A DNA stretch of 18,728 nt from DUZB01 sp964407525 (GCA_964407525.1 CAYOWC010000071.1:1-18728), one strand, 5' to 3'; counted from the stretch's first letter, positions 7,885 to 15,726 are shown. Numbers and translations are program-made. The notes: generated by a model not told the origin, from the sequence alone.

Positions 7885-8673
7885 ATGGGTGGAATGGAAA
7901 GAGATGTTCATGTGAATATTCCATATGGAATGCTCCATGAATCATTTTTGAACACATTTATATCAAACAACTTGAATCCGGAGATAGGTTTTGACTCTGA
8001 GGCCTTGGACAGGTTCTCTCCGGATGCGATGGTTGCTGTTGCAGGAAGAATCAGGGAAGCCGGTTTGGTAACCTCGATTCACTCCCCTTTTATGGACCTT
8101 TCACCTGGGTCCACTGATTCTGAAATCCGTGCAATAACACGAAAGCGGCTGAACCAGGTGGTTCGCCTTATTCCTCTTTTCAGGCCGAAAACCGTGGTCT
8201 GCCATACGGGATATGACCACAGAAGATACTGGCATATGAAGGAAGCATGGGTAGAGAGAAGTCTTGAAACCTGGATTTGGTTTGCAGAGGCAATGCATAA
8301 TGAGGGTGCTTTATTGATGTTGGAAAATGTTTACGAACAGGGCCCGGAGGATATCCTACCCTTCTTTGAACAGCTTCCACAGGATCAGGTTGGGCTTTGT
8401 CTGGATACCGGCCACCAGAATGTTTTCAGTGAAACCGCTATGGATATATGGGTCAAATCCCTTGGCCCCTACCTCAAACAGCTGCATCTCCATGATAATT
8501 GTGGGGAACAGGATGAGCACCTGGCGCTCGGAAAAGGGCGGATTGATTTCGTATCGCTTTTCGATCAGCTTACATCCGAAGACATACGCCCTGTCGTTGT
8601 TACTTTAGAGCCTCATCGGGAAGATGAGCTCAGGCCGAGTCTGGAATATCTAAAAAAAATATGGCCCTGGTGA
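7885..8673 (+). CDS. Sugar phosphate isomerase/epimerase-like TIM-barrel protein
   Basis: A 262-residue AP-endonuclease-2 / xylose-isomerase-like TIM barrel. Likely metal-site residues are spread along the barrel strands as in the family: H66 (TSIHSPF), H107 (VVCHTGYD), E147 (LMLENVYE), D174 and H177 (LCLDTGHQN), H203 (LHLHDN), D210 to H212 (EQDEHLALGKG) and E242 (TLEPH). The HLHDN...H..LGKG block is the classic late-barrel signature. No signal peptide is present, so it is cytoplasmic. The exact substrate cannot be read from sequence; either a sugar isomerase/epimerase or an AP endonuclease IV-like role is possible. The ATG at 7885 lies 10 bases after GAGGAG. It heads an operon with the DHH gene (18-bp gap) and mgtE. 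Confidence 0.85.
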   Translation: MGGMERDVHVNIPYGMLHESFLNTFISNNLNPEIGFDSEALDRFSPDAMVAVAGRIREAGLVTSIHSPFMDLSPGSTDSEIRAITRKRLNQVVRLIPLFRPKTVVCHTGYDHRRYWHMKEAWVERSLETWIWFAEAMHNEGALLMLENVYEQGPEDILPFFEQLPQDQVGLCLDTGHQNVFSETAMDIWVKSLGPYLKQLHLHDNCGEQDEHLALGKGRIDFVSLFDQLTSEDIRPVVVTLEPHREDELRPSLEYLKKIWPW

Positions 8674-8691
8674 GCAAGCGAGGAGGAAACC

Positions 8692-9744
8692 ATGATGACC
8701 CCTGTGATGGAGCACCCATTTTCCAAGTCCACAACTACCACGGAAAAATGCAAGCGCCTCCTGGAGGCTGTACAAGCCGATGACAGGGTTGGCATCGTGA
8801 TAAATGCCGATCCTGACGCTATCTCCAGCGCCTGGGCTCTCAAGCGGTTTTTCTGGAGGAAGGCAAGGAGCGTTAAACTCTTTCACATTAATCCCATTGA
8901 AAGAGCGGATAATCTGGCTATGGTCGGATTGTTGAAGATCGATTTGAAACTCATTCGCTCTTTGAAGAGAAAGAATATTACAAAATGGGCCATTGTGGAT
9001 TCCCAGCCACAACACCACGAACTTTTCAGAGATAACAACTTTGATATCATCATCGATCATCATCCTGTACAGGCCACATCTAAAGCTTTTTTTGTGGATA
9101 TCAGAGAAGAGTACGGTGCCAATGCAACCATCCTGACGGAATACCTGCAAAACTGCAAGATCAAGCCATCGGCAAAACTTGCAACGGCACTTTTTTACGG
9201 GATAAAGACCGATACGGCCAATTTTGTCAGAGAAGCTATACAGAATGATATCAATGCTTTCAGGTACCTGTACCGGTTTGCAAATATCAATACGATAAAA
9301 AAAATCGAATCATCGGAGATTACAAGAGAAACATTGAGCAATTATGTCGTTGCCATGAGCCGAATGAAATTAATTGGGGATATGGCTTTGATCAATATGG
9401 AAGAGGTTGTAAATCCTGACATTCTGGTTATCATTGCCGATTTTTTCATGAAGCTGGCAGAAGCCGAGTGGAGCGTTGTTACCGGCATCTGGCAAAAAAA
9501 GCTGATTGTCATCGTGAGAAATGCGGGTTTCAGGGGCAATGCAGGGAAAATGGTCGAAAAGATCTTTGGGTCCTGGGGCGGTTCTGCCGGGGGGCATAAG
9601 ACTGCCGCGCGAGCTGAAATACCCATGATAAATATCGGCGAGATTGCGCCTGAAAAGGATCCACTGGCCCGGGCCATCCTGAAAGACTTGAAACAGCATC
9701 TGGCCAAAAAAAGAACCCGGGGAAAAAAGAGTAAGAGACAATGA
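8692..9744 (+). CDS. DHH family phosphoesterase (NrnA/pAp-phosphatase-like)
   Basis: A 350-residue cytoplasmic DHH/DHHA1 phosphoesterase, a family that cleaves nanoRNA, pAp or cyclic-dinucleotide-derived products with Mn2+. Motif I is VINADPDAISSA (36-47), motif II has D103 (AIVDSQP), motif III is the DHH signature D122-H123-H124 (IIIDHHPV), and D174 lies in GIKTDTANF. The C-terminal DHHA1 domain ends with the substrate-binding GGSAGGHKTAARAEIP. In canonical members motif I carries a His two residues before the Asn; here that place is hydrophobic. The C-terminus is a Lys/Arg-rich tail (KKRTRGKKSKRQ). The ribosome binding site GGAGGAAACC is directly before the ATG. The stop overlaps the mgtE start by 4 bases. 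Confidence 0.88.
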   Translation: MMTPVMEHPFSKSTTTTEKCKRLLEAVQADDRVGIVINADPDAISSAWALKRFFWRKARSVKLFHINPIERADNLAMVGLLKIDLKLIRSLKRKNITKWAIVDSQPQHHELFRDNNFDIIIDHHPVQATSKAFFVDIREEYGANATILTEYLQNCKIKPSAKLATALFYGIKTDTANFVREAIQNDINAFRYLYRFANINTIKKIESSEITRETLSNYVVAMSRMKLIGDMALINMEEVVNPDILVIIADFFMKLAEAEWSVVTGIWQKKLIVIVRNAGFRGNAGKMVEKIFGSWGGSAGGHKTAARAEIPMINIGEIAPEKDPLARAILKDLKQHLAKKRTRGKKSKRQ

Positions 9745-11111
9745 CTTCGTATAATTTTAAAGGAAGGACCATTGATAGCAAGCTGATTGAGGATGTGAAA
9801 ACCCTCGTAGCCCAGGAAAACAGTGAAGCCCTCGGGAACCTGATTGACCAGATGAGGGCTGCAGACCTGGCGGATCTGATCATGTATCTGGATTCCAGAG
9901 AGCGGCTTTTCATCATCCGGATGATGGAGCCTGAAGTGGCTGGTGAAGTTCTCGTTGAGCTGGAGCCACCCGTGCAGGTCCGCATTTTGAAAGACCTGGA
10001 TAACCAGTCTCTGTCACAAATTGTAGAAGAACTTGACTCGGACGATGCTGCGGATTTGGTTGGGGACCTGCCGGCCGCGCGGGCCAGAGAAGTCATTGAA
10101 GCGGTGGACGATCAGGTATCGGAAGAGCTTGAAAAACTACTGCCTTATGAAGAAGATACCGCCGGCGGCATCATGGCGCTTGAATTCCTTTCTGTGAAAG
10201 CGGACGTGACCGTAATGGATGCGATCGAATCTATTCGGGAAAAGGGCAAAGAGATTGAAAATCTTTACTACATCTGGGTTACGGATGATTATGGCAGGCT
10301 TGTGGGCGTTATATCTCTGAAGGATCTGGTGCTCAGGACACCGGAAACGCAAATTTGCGAGGTCATGAATCCGGAGGTTATTTCCGTCAATGTGAAGACA
10401 GACCAGGAGGAAGTGGCCAGATTGGTGATGCGTTACGATCTGGTGAACATCCCGGTCGTGGATGAGAATAATCGCCTCGTGGGGCGTATTACCCATGATG
10501 ACATTATGGACGTTATTGAAGAGGAAGCGGACGAAGATATCTCCCTGATGGCAGGTGTCATCGATCAGGAAATTACGGAAGAATCGGCCATGAGGATATC
10601 CCGGGCCAGGCTGCCCTGGCTGGTGGCCGCTCTTTTTGGAGGGCTTCTTGCGGCAGTGGTGATCAACCGGTTTGAGGTTTCCCTGCGGCAGATGATTGCC
10701 CTCTCTTTCTTTTTCCCCGTAATCATGGCTATGGGGGGCAACACGGGAACCCAGGCGGCTACCCTAGTTGTCAGGGGGCTTGCAACCGGAGATATTACCT
10801 TTGTGAATATTGGTAAAAGACTGTGGATGGAGCTAAGGGTCGCGTTGTTGAACGGTTTGATATGCGGGTTGATCCTCGGGGTTGTTGTGGGTTTCTGGTT
10901 AGGCGATTTTCGATTGGGATCTATGATCGCATTAGCGCTCGTATTTATTATTCTGATTTCGGGGATAATCGGTTCCGCAGTGCCTTTGATACTTCACAGG
11001 ATGAATGTGGACCCAGCCCTTGCTGCGGGGCCTTTCGTGACCACTTCCAACGATATCATCGGTTTGCTGATCTATCTTGTTATCGTTACGGCTTTTCTTA
11101 GGCCTGTATGA
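9741..11111 (+). CDS. mgtE: Magnesium transporter MgtE
   Basis: Mg2+ channel/transporter of the MgtE family, 456 residues, acting as a dimer in the inner membrane. Domains in order: the acidic N domain of helical repeats (about 20-130), ending EEDTAGGIM; two CBS domains (about 145-265, with YYIWVTDDYGRLVGVISLKD and DLVNIPVVDENNRLVGRITH); the plug helix region; and five TM helices (about 292-455). The signature MGGNTGTQAATLVVRGLA (331-348) and the C-terminal PFVTTSNDIIGLLIYL, with the selectivity-filter Asp at 438, are intact. The N and CBS domains sense cytosolic Mg2+ and close the pore. The ATG overlaps the DHH stop (ATGA). The gene ends shortly before a heptamer repeat array and an assembly gap. 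Confidence 0.95.
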   Translation: MTSYNFKGRTIDSKLIEDVKTLVAQENSEALGNLIDQMRAADLADLIMYLDSRERLFIIRMMEPEVAGEVLVELEPPVQVRILKDLDNQSLSQIVEELDSDDAADLVGDLPAARAREVIEAVDDQVSEELEKLLPYEEDTAGGIMALEFLSVKADVTVMDAIESIREKGKEIENLYYIWVTDDYGRLVGVISLKDLVLRTPETQICEVMNPEVISVNVKTDQEEVARLVMRYDLVNIPVVDENNRLVGRITHDDIMDVIEEEADEDISLMAGVIDQEITEESAMRISRARLPWLVAALFGGLLAAVVINRFEVSLRQMIALSFFFPVIMAMGGNTGTQAATLVVRGLATGDITFVNIGKRLWMELRVALLNGLICGLILGVVVGFWLGDFRLGSMIALALVFIILISGIIGSAVPLILHRMNVDPALAAGPFVTTSNDIIGLLIYLVIVTAFLRPV

Positions 11112-11116
11112 AAAGT

Positions 11117-11276
11117 GCAGTAGGCAGTAGGCAGTANNNNNNNNNNNNNNNNNNNNNNNNNNNNNNNNNNNNNNNNNNNNNNNNNNNNNNNNNNNNNNNN
11201 NNNNNNNNNNNNNNNNNNNNNNNNNNNNNNNNNNNNGCAGTAGGCAGTAGGCAGTAAGTAGTAGGTAGTAGGCAGT
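11117..11276 (+). repeat. GCAGTAG heptamer tandem array, interrupted by an assembly gap
   Basis: Units of GCAGTAG or close variants (GCAGTAA, GTAGTAG) are visible on both sides of the 100-N gap: 11117-11136 on the left and 11237-11276 on the right. The array is therefore longer than shown and probably caused the assembly break. It starts 5 bases after the mgtE stop codon. The same heptamer in the opposite orientation occurs at 11684-11735. Confidence 0.85.
11137..11236. other. Assembly gap (100 N)
   Basis: Exactly 100 N, the conventional filler for a gap of unknown length. The flanks on both sides are heptamer repeat, so the missing sequence is most simply more of the same array. Confidence 0.98.
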
Positions 11277-11683
11277 CCCGCAGCACCGGGGTATTCTCAA
11301 AAGCTTTGCATGCACTTCATTCGGGTTTAAAGGTTCCCCGCTTTCGCTTCGCTTCAGACGGGATCTTCGACAGGTTTGGAGTGCTGATTTCCACCCCTGT
11401 GTGAGTGGCATTCTGCCACGACCGGATCTCATATGAAAAGCGAATGTCCAGCTAAGCGAAGACTCCGATGTCGAAGGAAGGTGTTCTTCCGATCCTTATA
11501 ACCCTGAAAAAGTCAGAGTGGACATCCACACTTCGATATCCTGCGGTTCTCTTTTTCCGGTTACATGGTCCTGAGTGAAAATACTTAAGTTTCTTCCTCG
11601 ATCAGCTCCCGCTTTGAAGCGGGAAGGTGGCGCTCATATGATACTCTGTCGCTTGCTGATGGAATCCCGATGGTGGAGATTTC
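11277..11683. other. 407-bp non-coding block rich in small hairpins
   Basis: No convincing gene. It holds several short perfect hairpins: GTGGC/GCCAC at 11405-11419, GGAAG/CTTCC at 11476-11490, GTGGA/TCCAC at 11518-11529, and TCCCGC/GCGGGA at 11607-11624. It also contains one minus-strand copy of the dispersed CAGATCGA-type motif (11583-11605). Short open frames on both strands (for example minus from 11432) show no recognisable protein. It may be a structured RNA, a decayed mobile element or a set of repeats. Confidence 0.5.
11583..11605 (-). repeat. Dispersed CAGATCGA-AGAAACTT motif, minus-strand copy
   Basis: On the minus strand this reads CTGATCGAGGAAGAAACTTA, matching the motif at 14939, 15051 and 18651 (core ATCGA, three to four variable bases, AGAAACT). 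It is in the opposite orientation to the other three copies. Confidence 0.55.
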
Positions 11684-11735
11684 TTACTTACTGCTTACTG
11701 CTTACTGCTTACTGCCTACTGTTTACCGCCTACTG
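11684..11735 (-). repeat. Heptamer tandem array in inverted orientation
   Basis: Seven or so units of CTTACTG, drifting to CCTACTG and TTTACCG, i.e. CAGTAAG/CAGTAGG on the minus strand. The unit matches the array at 11117-11276 but in the opposite orientation, so the two arrays face each other across the 407-bp block. Confidence 0.8.
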
Positions 11736-11752
11736 AAGTTTTCATGCGTTCC

Positions 11753-11768
11753 ACCCGCGCAGCGGGTT
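11753..11768 (-). terminator. Hairpin at the 3' end of uvrC, weak terminator candidate
   Basis: ACCCGC-GCA-GCGGGT forms a perfect 6-bp GC-rich stem that overlaps the uvrC stop codon. On the minus strand it is not followed by a T run, so intrinsic termination is only a possibility. Confidence 0.3.
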
Positions 11769-13526
11769 AGGGTCTTTCGTGGAAGAACTGAAAAACGCTC
11801 TCCGCCAGAGCCCGACTGAAACCAGATACTTGCTCTATCTCATCAAGTGAAGCATTGGCAAGGTCATTTATGCTTTTGAAATGTTGTAGTAAAACCTTCT
11901 TTCTTGTCTTTCCGATTCCGGGAATCCCATCCAGTTCAGAGGTCGTCAGATTATTCTTTCTCAGCCCGCGATGGTATCCGATGGCCCGCCTGTGCACCTC
12001 ATCCCTTATGCGCATCATCAGGAATAGAACCGGGTGATCCGCCCGCAGGTTCAAGGGATTCTTTCTGCCGGAAATATATATCTTATCGCATGTTTCCTTT
12101 CGGTTTTCATCGGGTTTGGCTATGGCAATGACATCAGGGATATGGGGGGGAAAGCCTCCGCCGGATGAAATACTGATCTGTTTTTCCATTCCGTGTTTTA
12201 CTGAAGCAAGATGACCCCTGCCTCCATCTACCAGGAAAATATCCGGCAGATTTCCCTGCTTCACCCTTCTTGTGATCAATTCAGTCATCATTCCGTAGTC
12301 ATCGATTCCTTCCACTGTTTTTATCCTGAAATTGCGGTAGCCTTTCCGGTTGGGCTCTCCTCCGGCAAAAGAGACCGTAGCACCGACTGAGTAGGCTCCC
12401 TGAAAATTTGAGATATCAAGCCCTTCGATGAATTCAGGGGTGTTCTTCAGGCCGAGCGCCGATTTGACCAGGATCATGAGGTCTTGTTTTTTAGACTCAA
12501 GGCGTCTCGTCAACGTCTTTTCTGCATTCGTCATGGCGATTTCCAGCAACCTCGCCTTGCTCCCCCTCTGCGGTTTGTGTATGACGACTTTCCTTCCCGC
12601 CATGTGAGAAAGCCATGCGGCAATGGAGTACTGATCCCGGATGCTTTCGGAAATCAGGATGGTGGGAGGGAGAAGAGCTTTTCCGGGATAATATTGTTTT
12701 AGAAAGGCCTCCAGGACTTCAGAGGTCTTCCCGCTGTCCTCAAATAGAAAGCCCCTGTTTTCCAGCAATCTTCCCCCGCGGACAAAAAGTACCACAAGCT
12801 GGTGAAACAGGTCCTTCCGGGCTACTGCGATAATATCCTGGTTTTCCATTCTCTGGGAAACAACATGTTGTTTTTCTACGGTTCTTTCTATATTTCTGAT
12901 CTGATCCCGTATCCTTGCAGCATTTTCAAAGTCAAGCTGGGAGGCAAAATGTCCCATTTCATCCTGCAGATTTCGAAGCAGCTCCCGGTCCCGTCCTTCC
13001 AGCAGGAGTTTAACCTGGGTTACTATTTTTTGGTATTCCTGTACGGGGATGTCATTGGCGCAGGGACCAAGGCATCGGTCCATCTGGAAATTGAGACAAG
13101 GTCTCGTTCGCACCTTGAATTTTCGGTTGCTGCATTTTCGAAGTTTAAAAATTCGGTCGATGAGTCTGTGGGTGCTCCGTACAGCGTTGGCAGACGAAAA
13201 GGGGCCGAAATACAGGGCACCGTCCTTCTTGATTTTTCTTACGATGTGAAGACGGGGATAGGGCTCTTTCAGATCTAATTTCAGACAGGGATACTGTTTA
13301 TCATCCCGCAGGATAATGTTGTATCGAGGCATATATTTCTTGATCAGATTTCTTTCCAGGATAAAGGCTTCCTGCTCGGTGGAAGTCAGGATGTAATCGA
13401 GATGGCGTACTTTTTCCATCATGATGGCCGTTTTATGCCACATGTCGGTTTTTGCTCTGAAATAGGAAAGAACCCGCTTTTTGAGGTTCTTTGCCTTTCC
13501 CACGTAAATGACCTTGCCGTCAGAGC
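11767..13526 (-). CDS. uvrC: Excinuclease ABC subunit C, 5' end lost in assembly gap
   Basis: Dual-incision nuclease subunit of UvrABC nucleotide excision repair. The first assembled residues after the gap, SDGKVIYVGKAKNLKKRV, are the second half of the N-terminal GIY-YIG nuclease; the GVY part is missing. A four-Cys set spaced C-x11-C-x7-C-x3-C follows (KCSNRK...RPCLNFQMDRCLGPC), matching the UvrC Fe-S cluster site. Then come a UVR domain (QLDFENAARIRDQIRNIE), the RNase H-like C-terminal nuclease (EGLDISNFQGAYSVG; DIFLVDGGRGHL) and tandem helix-hairpin-helix motifs (LDGIPGIGKTRKKVLLQHF; ASLDEIEQVSGF). The protein is otherwise full length. Open frame continues across the N filler to 13668 (MSLMYHLLSAYASP), but that peptide is unlike UvrC, so the true start should be in the gap. 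Confidence 0.95.
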
Positions 13527-13626
13527 NNNNNNNNNNNNNNNNNNNNNNNNNNNNNNNNNNNNNNNNNNNNNNNNNNNNNNNNNNNNNNNNNNNNNNNNNN
13601 NNNNNNNNNNNNNNNNNNNNNNNNNN
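13527..13626. other. Assembly gap (100 N)
   Basis: Exactly 100 N. It removes roughly the first 20 codons of uvrC and part of the uvrC-chaN divergent intergenic region. The right flank begins GGGGCTTG, which matches the repeat unit at the window end (18690-18728), so such a repeat may sit in the gap; this is only an 8-base match. Confidence 0.98.
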
Positions 13627-13710
13627 GGGGCTTGCATATGCGGAGAGTAAATGATACATAAGGCTCAAGTCAAGGCCATTAGATTTTGAAAACCAAAGGC
13701 AGGTTTATGC

Positions 13711-14661
13711 ATGACAATGCGAAATTTCGTAATGGTCCTCACGGGGACCTTTCTGATCGTTCTGAATGCCTGCGCTCCGTCGAGGAGGGCGATGCCCCCC
13801 ATGTTGGCTGAAATAGATGGTGTTTCGGAGAAATTTCATCCAGGCCAGATTATTGATCTCAAGGCGGGCAAAGCTTTATCCTTTGATGGCCTCATGGATC
13901 AATTAAAGTCCGTGGAGCTTGTTTTTGTTGGTGAAAACCATGATAATCCCGAACATCATCTTATCCAGGTTCAGGTCCTGCAAGGTCTCATGGCCCGGTA
14001 CAATGTTCTGACAGTGGCCATGGAATTTTTCCCGAGGCCGAGTCAGGGAATCGTGGATAAATATATGGAAGGCGGGATCGATGAACCCGGTTTCCTCAAA
14101 GAGATTGAATGGAAGAAAACTTGGGGATTCCCCTATCATTTTTATCGGCCATTGATTGTTCAAGTTCGGGAAAAGAATGGAGCCCTTTTGGCCATAAATG
14201 CCCCCCGGGAGGTTGTCCGAAAGGTCGCACGATCCGGTCTTGCCGGCTTGAGTGATGAGGAGCGCAGCCAGGTGGCGCGGGATTTGGATCTAGACAATAA
14301 AGAACACAAAACCTATATGAAGAAGATTTTCGGTGGTCATTCCCACCATGGGCTCAAACATTTTGACTCTTTTTATGAGGCGCAATGCGTTTGGGATGAA
14401 ACCATGGCGGAAACCATAGCGGATTACCTGGAAAATAATCCGGGACCCATGGTTGTGTTCACCGGCAACGGACATATCGTGAACAAATTCGGGATTCCTG
14501 ATCGGGTCAAGAGGCGCATGGCTATCCCGATGGCGACAATAGCGGTATATCCGCTTAGAGAGCAGTTGCATATTGACCGGGAAATGGCCGACTATCTATG
14601 GTTGACGGGATACTGCTCTTCAAGAAAGCACCCTTTTTCCAGGAAATCCAGACCTCGATAA
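13711..14661 (+). CDS. ChaN-family (Tiki superfamily) lipoprotein
   Basis: A 316-residue lipoprotein of the ChaN/DUF399 haem-binding-uptake family. The signal peptide (FVMVLTGTFLIV) ends in a good lipobox LNAC with C21, so the mature protein is membrane-anchored. Family motifs are the VFVGENHDNPEHH block (71-83), AMEFFPRP (103-110), the ChaN-like QCVWDETMA block (225-233) and FTGNGHIVNKFG (250-261). The paired GE.H and G.GH motifs correspond to the Tiki/EreA-like active-site fold. ChaN of Campylobacter binds haem and is linked to iron uptake, but no iron-uptake gene is next to this one, so the role is inferred only from family. The ATG at 13711 follows AAGGCAGG by about 7 bases. It is divergent from uvrC and followed by repeats. 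Confidence 0.88.
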   Translation: MTMRNFVMVLTGTFLIVLNACAPSRRAMPPMLAEIDGVSEKFHPGQIIDLKAGKALSFDGLMDQLKSVELVFVGENHDNPEHHLIQVQVLQGLMARYNVLTVAMEFFPRPSQGIVDKYMEGGIDEPGFLKEIEWKKTWGFPYHFYRPLIVQVREKNGALLAINAPREVVRKVARSGLAGLSDEERSQVARDLDLDNKEHKTYMKKIFGGHSHHGLKHFDSFYEAQCVWDETMAETIADYLENNPGPMVVFTGNGHIVNKFGIPDRVKRRMAIPMATIAVYPLREQLHIDREMADYLWLTGYCSSRKHPFSRKSRPR

Positions 14662-14670
14662 ATAGAGGAT

Positions 14671-14690
14671 GGATTTTTTAAAAAAAATCC
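14671..14690 (+). terminator. AT-rich palindrome after the ChaN-like gene
   Basis: GGATTTTTT and AAAAAATCC pair across a 2-base spacer, 9 bases after the stop codon. The stem is AT-rich, so it could serve as a bidirectional terminator-like element, but it is weak by usual criteria. Confidence 0.35.
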
Positions 14691-14705
14691 TGTATCACCT
14701 AAAAG

Positions 14706-14860
14706 CTGCAATTAGCTTTTAGCTATTAGCCGTTAGCTTAAAGATATCAAGCATTTGAACAACTTCTTTCCGTGTTGGGGTCTCACTTTTTGATGCTAAG
14801 CTATTGCGTCGTAAGCCACTGATTTTGTCCGGCTAAGTAACCACTAACGGCTAATTGCAT
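14706..14860 (+). repeat. MITE-like intergenic element, copy 2
   Basis: A 155-bp block in inverted orientation to 6931-7086, about 93 percent identical by hand alignment. Its two ends are imperfect inverted repeats: TGCAATTAGCTTTTAG at the left and, on the opposite strand at the right, TGCAATTAGCCGTTAG. The interior is non-coding and includes AAGATATCAAGCATTTGAAC. It lies between the ChaN-like gene and the NUDIX gene. A degenerate fragment of the same sequence type (TTAGTTAGCTATTAGAG) lies at 15723-15739. Confidence 0.85.
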
Positions 14861-14938
14861 TTTTTTTAAATATCAGGTACCGCATCTATTTTTTCAGATG
14901 TCAGAGTCAAACAGAGCCTTCCGGCTTAAAATGGGGAT

Positions 14939-14958
14939 CAGATCGAGAAAGAAACTCC
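14939..14958 (+). repeat. Dispersed CAGATCGA-AGAAACT motif, copy
   Basis: CAGATCGAGAAAGAAACTCC. It matches the copies at 15051 and 18651 over the core and lies directly before the CGCAGAGACGC-type repeat. Confidence 0.6.
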
Positions 14959-14967
14959 TAAAGAAGG

Positions 14968-14998
14968 TCTCGCGCAGAGACGCAAAGACGCAGAGAAC
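14968..14998 (+). repeat. CGCAGAGACGCAAAGACGCAGAG-type short repeat
   Basis: Three degenerate units of (A)GACGCA(G/A)A follow one another. This kind of sequence is a familiar intergenic repeat in many deltaproteobacterial and other genomes. There is no coding role. Confidence 0.7.
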
Positions 14999-15034
14999 GA
15001 CAGGTTTCGGGTTTCACACGAGCGCCGCTGTCGG

Positions 15035-15070
15035 CTGAAAAAAAGCCAGTCAGATCGAAGAAAGAAACTT
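15035..15070 (+). repeat. Dispersed motif with GAAAAAAAGCCAG leader, copy
   Basis: CTGAAAAAAAGCCAG leads into TCAGATCGAAGAAAGAAACTT. The same extended order (A-run, GCCAG, CAGATCGA, AGAAACTT) recurs at 18635-18670 after lplA, so the unit is about 36 bp, longer than the core alone. Confidence 0.65.
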
Positions 15071-15114
15071 AGGCATTCCCCTTGAGCATGACACGAAGGG
15101 AACGGCAGCGATCC

Positions 15115-15160
15115 GAACCATTGAAGCTTGAACCATTGAACCCTTGAACCTTTAAACCCA
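15115..15160 (+). repeat. TTGAACC-type degenerate tandem repeat
   Basis: GAACCATTGAAGCTTGAACC and on through CCCTTGAACCTTTAAACCC: six or so degenerate copies of an 8-base TTGAACCN unit, just upstream of the NUDIX gene. Similar short repeats are common in deltaproteobacterial intergenic DNA. Confidence 0.75.
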
Positions 15161-15186
15161 TGTAGTTCCATGTGAGGCAAGATCGC

Positions 15187-15726
15187 ATGCATCATGACCG
15201 TTCGTTTCATTACTGCCCTGTTTGTGGTGAAAAGGCTGAAAAAACAAACATGAAAGAGGGGGAGCCTTCCCGTCTGGTCTGTACGGGTTGCAGTTATGTG
15301 CAATACCTGGATCCGAAGGTTGTTGCCTGCACTATTTGTGAACTGAATGGAAAGATTGTCCTTCTCAAGAGAGCCAACAACCCGCAGAAAGGGATGTGGG
15401 TGATGCCGGGAGGGTATGTGGATCGCGGAGAAGAGGTGCCGGTTGCTGCAATCCGAGAAACCCGTGAAGAGTGTGGAATAGAAATTATCCCTAACGAAAT
15501 ACTGGGTGTTTATTCCTATACGGGGTATGTTGAAGTGGTTATCGTATATCTGGCTGAGCACCTATCCGGGAACCTGGTTCCGAAAGATGAAACGCTGGAG
15601 GCGTGTCTCTTCGCGGAAGGGGAGGTTCCCTGGAAAGAATTGGCTTTTCAAAGTACAACCGATGCCCTGAAAGATTATTACAGAATGAAGAAATCTCATG
15701 AACAAAAAGGTATTGGCGGCTATTAG
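15187..15726 (+). CDS. NUDIX hydrolase with N-terminal zinc ribbon
   Basis: A 179-residue NUDIX hydrolase; such enzymes cleave a nucleoside diphosphate linked to another moiety. The N-terminus has a zinc ribbon (YCPVCGEK ... LVCTGCSYVQYLDPK), as in the Nudix_N_2 group, followed by the NUDIX fold from VVACTICELNGKIVLLKR. The NUDIX box is complete: G-x5-E-x7-R-E-x-R-E-E-C-G-I (GYVDRGEEVPVAAIRETREE, then CGI), giving the Mg2+-binding glutamates. The WVMPGGYVDRGEE style resembles ADP-ribose or NADH pyrophosphatase-like members, but the substrate is not determined. I choose the ATG at 15187 with GTGAGG 9 bases upstream; a GTG at 15172 in frame is the alternative. It is 45 bases before hisD, with a repeat remnant between. 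Confidence 0.9.
   Translation: MHHDRSFHYCPVCGEKAEKTNMKEGEPSRLVCTGCSYVQYLDPKVVACTICELNGKIVLLKRANNPQKGMWVMPGGYVDRGEEVPVAAIRETREECGIEIIPNEILGVYSYTGYVEVVIVYLAEHLSGNLVPKDETLEACLFAEGEVPWKELAFQSTTDALKDYYRMKKSHEQKGIGGY

Noticed and set aside
10932..11432. Minus-strand ORF across the first gap (begins MRSGRGRMPLTQG)
   Set aside because: It overlaps the mgtE C-terminus, runs through the N filler and reads TAYCLL repeats from the heptamer array.
11117..11735. Possible CRISPR array
   Set aside because: Units are 7 bases and contiguous with no spacers; no cas genes are present.
13527..13668. uvrC start at 13668 (MSLMYHLLSAYASP)
   Set aside because: That peptide does not resemble the UvrC N-terminus and the frame depends on the N filler.
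14938..15561. Minus-strand ORF through the repeats and NUDIX gene
   Set aside because: It is a shadow: it overlaps the NUDIX gene and the repeats, and translates the GACGCA repeat.
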